This document shows, one piece after another, positions 60,621-64,000 of a stretch of 64,000 bases of DNA. Numbering within the stretch: the first letter of the stretch is position 1; each line of letters starts with the position of its first letter. The DNA is from Camelus bactrianus (lineage: Eukaryota > Chordata > Mammalia > Artiodactyla > Camelidae). The DNA lies in contig NC_133558.1 in assembly GCF_048773025.1 (NCBI RefSeq), positions 19,450,501 through 19,514,500 on the forward strand, read 5' to 3'. Below the pieces are notes generated by a model. The model did not search any database, was not told where the DNA came from, and saw only the letters and a program-made list of their open reading frames with translations. Position numbers and translations under genes: made by a program.

Positions 60621-61415
60621 GACTTCTCATCAGAAACCATGCAAGCTAGAAGACAAAGGAGTCACATTTCTAAAAGTGTTCAAAGAAACTCCTGATCTCT
60701 GGCCTTGTGAGGACTGATCAGCAGGTTTAGAGCAGGAGTTGATGCCTGGCCGACCTCCTTGCCTTTTCCTCCTCATCTTCATGCAGAAAGGATGATTTCT
60801 CATCTGCTCTCATCCATATGGAAGCTTAGCTGGCAAGTTCTGATGACGGGGGAGAGGGGTGAGGGAAAGCAGGCCTCAAGTGTTGAGTGGCAAGTTCAAT
60901 TCAAGGAAGGGTAAGCAAATCAACAAGCTATTTCTGAGCTATTCCCTCCAATTAGATTCACAAAATTAAAAGTGGTATTTTAGTTTCCGACTCCTGGATC
61001 TCTTTCTTGTTCTAAAGCTGGCAGGGAGAAAAAAGGATGTTATTTATTATGACCCTAAAGATCACCACAAGAAAGAACAAATAAATGATTTTTTTTCCTA
61101 GCACAGGAGAAAGTTCACTATTTTCCTTTTCTTACCACTGACAACCAGGGAGTAACCTCCTACATACACTAGAATTCAACTTTTAATTATAAAGCAACAA
61201 ATCTGCAATGAGGACCTATACTACCTATATTTAGAATCATAAAATAAATGATATTAAGTGTTTTTAGTTAGTGACAAAATCTTAATGAGTTAATTAAAAA
61301 ATATATTTCAGGGAAGAGAGGGAAGCAAAAGACCAATTTAGAATACTACAAGGTGCAAAAATCCCATGCTCAGAAGTGTAATATAATGGCATAAATTCTG
61401 GACTAAGAGAGGCCA

Positions 61416-61568
61416 TGGGAGGGTATAGCTCAGTGGTAGAGCACATGCTTAGCATGCACGAGGTCCTGGGTTCAATCCCCAGCACCTCCATTAAAAAAAA
61501 ATAAACAAACAGGTAAACCTAATTACCTCCCTCCTCCCCACATCCACCCCTACCCTTCCAAAAAAGTG
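61416..61568 (+). mobile_element. Camelid Ala-tRNA SINE with intact target-site duplication
   Basis: Near-consensus head (TAGCTCAGTGGTAGAGC, TTAGCATGCACGAGG, GGTTCAATCCCCAGC). A perfect 9-bp duplication GAGAGGCCA flanks it at 61,407-61,415 and 61,569-61,577, so this is one of the younger copies. Confidence 0.95.
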
Positions 61569-63164
61569 AGAGGCCAAAAACCCCATGCAAAGGAACGGTA
61601 GTGTAATGCTGGACAGGAAAGCCACAGGCCTGGCTAGCTGAGACTCGCTCTGCTTTCCTTGGTAAAGCTATGACACGCACTGTACTCCTCAGAATTTCCT
61701 GGCCAAGAAACTGTAGGGTAAAAGGAAAATCCCTTCCCCAATCCCTTACTACTCCTGGAAAAAAAAGCACTGTGCTCCTTCTCATTGTAAACATTTTCTT
61801 GCTAATTACTATGGAAAAGAGACAGGAACCAAGAACTTGGGGAATTTATTCTTTATTTATTGAGCATGTATGTGCCATAAATGTATTAGGTTCCTAGGGA
61901 TGACAATTTTTATCCTTCAGTCTAATTAAGGAGACATATAAACAAAAACAAGATATGGGGTGAGGGCACATGTATAGATGTTATGAGAGCCAGAAAAGAA
62001 GTTCAGAGAACCAGCTAGGAATTAGAGAAATGACACCCTTATAAAGTTTTAAAAGGTAAGAACTGAAACAATGTTTGGGGAACTATGTAAAGCCCAGTGT
62101 GGCAGGTGCATGTGGAACAAAGAAATGAGTGCTGTGGAGGGGGCCAACTGTGTTTCATGCGGTACGTGCTATGCTAAGGAGTTTGGATGTGATCCTGAAG
62201 CCACTAGAAAGCTACTGAACAGTGGAGGAAGAAAATCAAATCTGTGCTTGAGCTGGAAAGGGGTCAAAAGGGGCAGGGAGCCTACTGACACAGATTCAGT
62301 AACACAGTAGTTGTGAGAGAGTGAGAGAAAAATCTCAGGCATATGTTGAGGTCTAGGTATGTGAGTTTCAGAAGGGATATAAGCCTGAAATAGATTTGGA
62401 GAATCTTTAGCATACAGATTAGCTTATCTCAAATGCACCTCTCTGGCCCAAATGCATAAGAATTATCTGGGGAAACCTGTGAAACCATACAGTGCCAGTA
62501 ATACTTAAATAAACTCTATAGTTAAAAGTCTATTATTAGTAGTAGGTGATTATGGTGGGGATCTAGATGTGAGAAATGATCAAATATCAATTATTTCTTC
62601 TCTGTTCGAGCAATGAAGCACCTGGTTTGCTTATCAGAAACTGAGGGGAAATCTCCATTCATAATAGTAATAAAAATGATAAAAGAATCTGTTTTTTTAA
62701 AAACTGAAGATCTTACTGAAGAAATAAAACAAGACCTGAACAAATAAGAGAACAAACCACATTCTTGGCTGGAAAGACAGTATAAAAATATGCCAACTAT
62801 ACCCAAATTAAGTTATATATTTAATGCTTCTCCATGTAGAATCACAATAGGGGTTTTCTGAGGGAAGGAAATAGAAAAAATGATTTCAGAGCTTATACAG
62901 AATACACATCAAAGAACAACAAAGCAAAAGTATAAAAATAACAATAGAGACTTGTCTTCTAGATTTCAGAAAATACTATAAAGTCAATGAAATAAAATCT
63001 ATGGTGTTGATATAAGAAGAGATAAATAGATGACATTAGAACAGAGAATCAAAAATCCAGAAATAGATCTATGACAGAATTTCATGTATGACAACTGTGA
63101 TAGTTTAATTCAATGAAAAAAGAATTATTATTTAATAAATGGAGCTAGCACAACTAGCCATCCA

Positions 63165-63505
63165 TCTAATGCATGCTGTTTCAACAGTAGCCACTAGCCA
63201 CAGGTGGCCACTGAGCACTAAAATGTGCCTAGTCTGAATTGAGATTTGATGTAAGTACAAAATCCACACCAGATTTCAAAGACTTAGTATGAGAAAAGAA
63301 CCGTAAAATAACTAACAAATATTTTAAACTGATTACATATAAGAATAAAAATACTTTTGATATAATGGGTTAAGTTGGTGAAATAAAACACACTAAGAAA
63401 ATATGTATTTCACCTGTTTCTTACTTTTTTAATGCAGCTTCGACTAGAAAACAAAATTACATGTGTCTTGCATTTTACTTCTATTGAACAGCACTGCTCT
63501 AGAGA
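63165..63505 (+). mobile_element. hAT-like nonautonomous DNA transposon inside an L1 fragment
   Basis: Contains CAGTAGCCACTAGCCACAGG, GTCTGAATTGAGATTTGATG and a closing TTGAACAGCACTGC. L1-like sequence lies on both sides. Confidence 0.5.
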
Positions 63506-63755
63506 AAAATAAAGATCTTCCCATTATATCACATTCTTTTAAATAAAGATTTAAATGTAAAAAATAAAAAATACCATAAGAAAACCTAGGAAAGTAAATT
63601 AGAATCTGCGGGTCAGGCTGGATTTCTTAATAAGGACAGTATGCCCTGCGTGAGCATGTGTATGTATGTAGAAACTGGTAAGCAAAAGACAAACAACTCA
63701 ACAGGAAAAACAGGTAAAGGACAGGACTGGAAATCCACAAAAAAACATATCCTGG

Positions 63756-63890
63756 TGGGGAGGGTATAGCTCAGTGGTAGACTGGGTGCTTAGCACGCCT
63801 GAGGTCCTAGGTTCATTCCCCAATATCTCCATTAAAAACAAACAAATTACCCAGCCCCGCAAAAATAAAATAAAACTTAGGAAAAAAATT
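63756..63890 (+). mobile_element. Camelid Ala-tRNA SINE
   Basis: GGTATAGCTCAGTGGTAGAC head, GGTTCATTCCCC in place of the usual B box, A-rich tail. Confidence 0.9.
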
Positions 63891-64000
63891 TAAAAATCCC
63901 AATGACAAACATACAGTAATAACAAAAAGATACTTAAAATTACTGAGGAAGAGAAAATGTAATTTAAATAACTAAGACATCTTTTTATAGGTTAGAAAAA

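Larger units (their letters stand above)
60621..64000. other. Intergenic, repeats only
   Basis: No gene recognised. L1-like wording (AATCCAGAAATAGATC) near 63,050 flanks the DNA transposon listed next. Short frames at 62,071-62,310 and 62,591-62,806 carry no motif. Confidence 0.5.

Noticed and set aside
61416-61490. Possible alanine tRNA gene
   Set aside because: Good A and B boxes, but the unit has a SINE tail and target-site duplication. The other ten copies are the same repeat.
1-64000. CRISPR arrays, operons, insertion sequences, riboswitches
   Set aside because: This is mammalian nuclear DNA; no such structures are present.

Overview
This window is mammalian MHC class I DNA, almost certainly from a camelid (camel, llama or alpaca). 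The species call rests on eleven copies of a SINE whose head is a near-intact alanine-tRNA with A and B boxes, the Vic-1-type repeat typical of camelids. LINE-1 tails, MIR/L2 pieces and ERVL/MaLR-type LTR fossils fill most of the rest. Nothing is bacterial; genes are split by GT-AG introns.

Layout. (1) Positions 1-2990, plus strand: a class I heavy-chain gene cut by the window edge, with partial exon 2 and complete exons 3-8, open throughout and classical in character. (2) 4.05-5.27 kb: fossil ERV16/ERVL-like protease region. (3) 9.1-13.2 kb, minus strand: decayed class I-like gene of a second, divergent lineage. (4) 14.3-24.1 kb: LTR, LINE and hAT-transposon debris. (5) 24.47-25.76 kb, plus strand: classical class I pseudogene with a recognisable promoter, exons 1-2, and exon 3 fused to 3' UTR by an internal deletion. 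(6) 25.8-33.2 kb: nested LTRs and L1s. (7) 33.2-35.6 kb: the same ERV16-like fossil, protease and integrase parts. (8) 36.2-45.7 kb, minus strand: an apparently intact class I-like gene of the divergent lineage, with a 5.1 kb first intron, an interferon-response element and divergent alpha1/alpha2 joined to a nearly classical alpha3. (9) 45.9-64 kb: mostly repeats, plus an orphan damaged TRIM exon (RING and B-box) at 53.4 kb.

The order class I (+), ERV16-like fossil, divergent class I-like gene (-) occurs twice, at about 1-14.7 kb and 24-49 kb. This looks like an ancient two-copy duplicon comparable to the human HLA / HERV16 (P5) / MIC units. In copy A the classical gene survives and the divergent one is dead. 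In copy B it is the reverse.

The most interesting object is the divergent gene at 36.2-45.7 kb. Its alpha1/alpha2 platform looks like the HFE/MR1/ZAG grade of class I-like molecules. Yet every conserved residue used by classical molecules to hold peptide termini (Y7, Y59, Y84, Y99, T143, K146, W147, Y159, Y171 in HLA numbering) is present, and so is an interferon-type promoter element. Comparisons with other families are from memory and were not computed.
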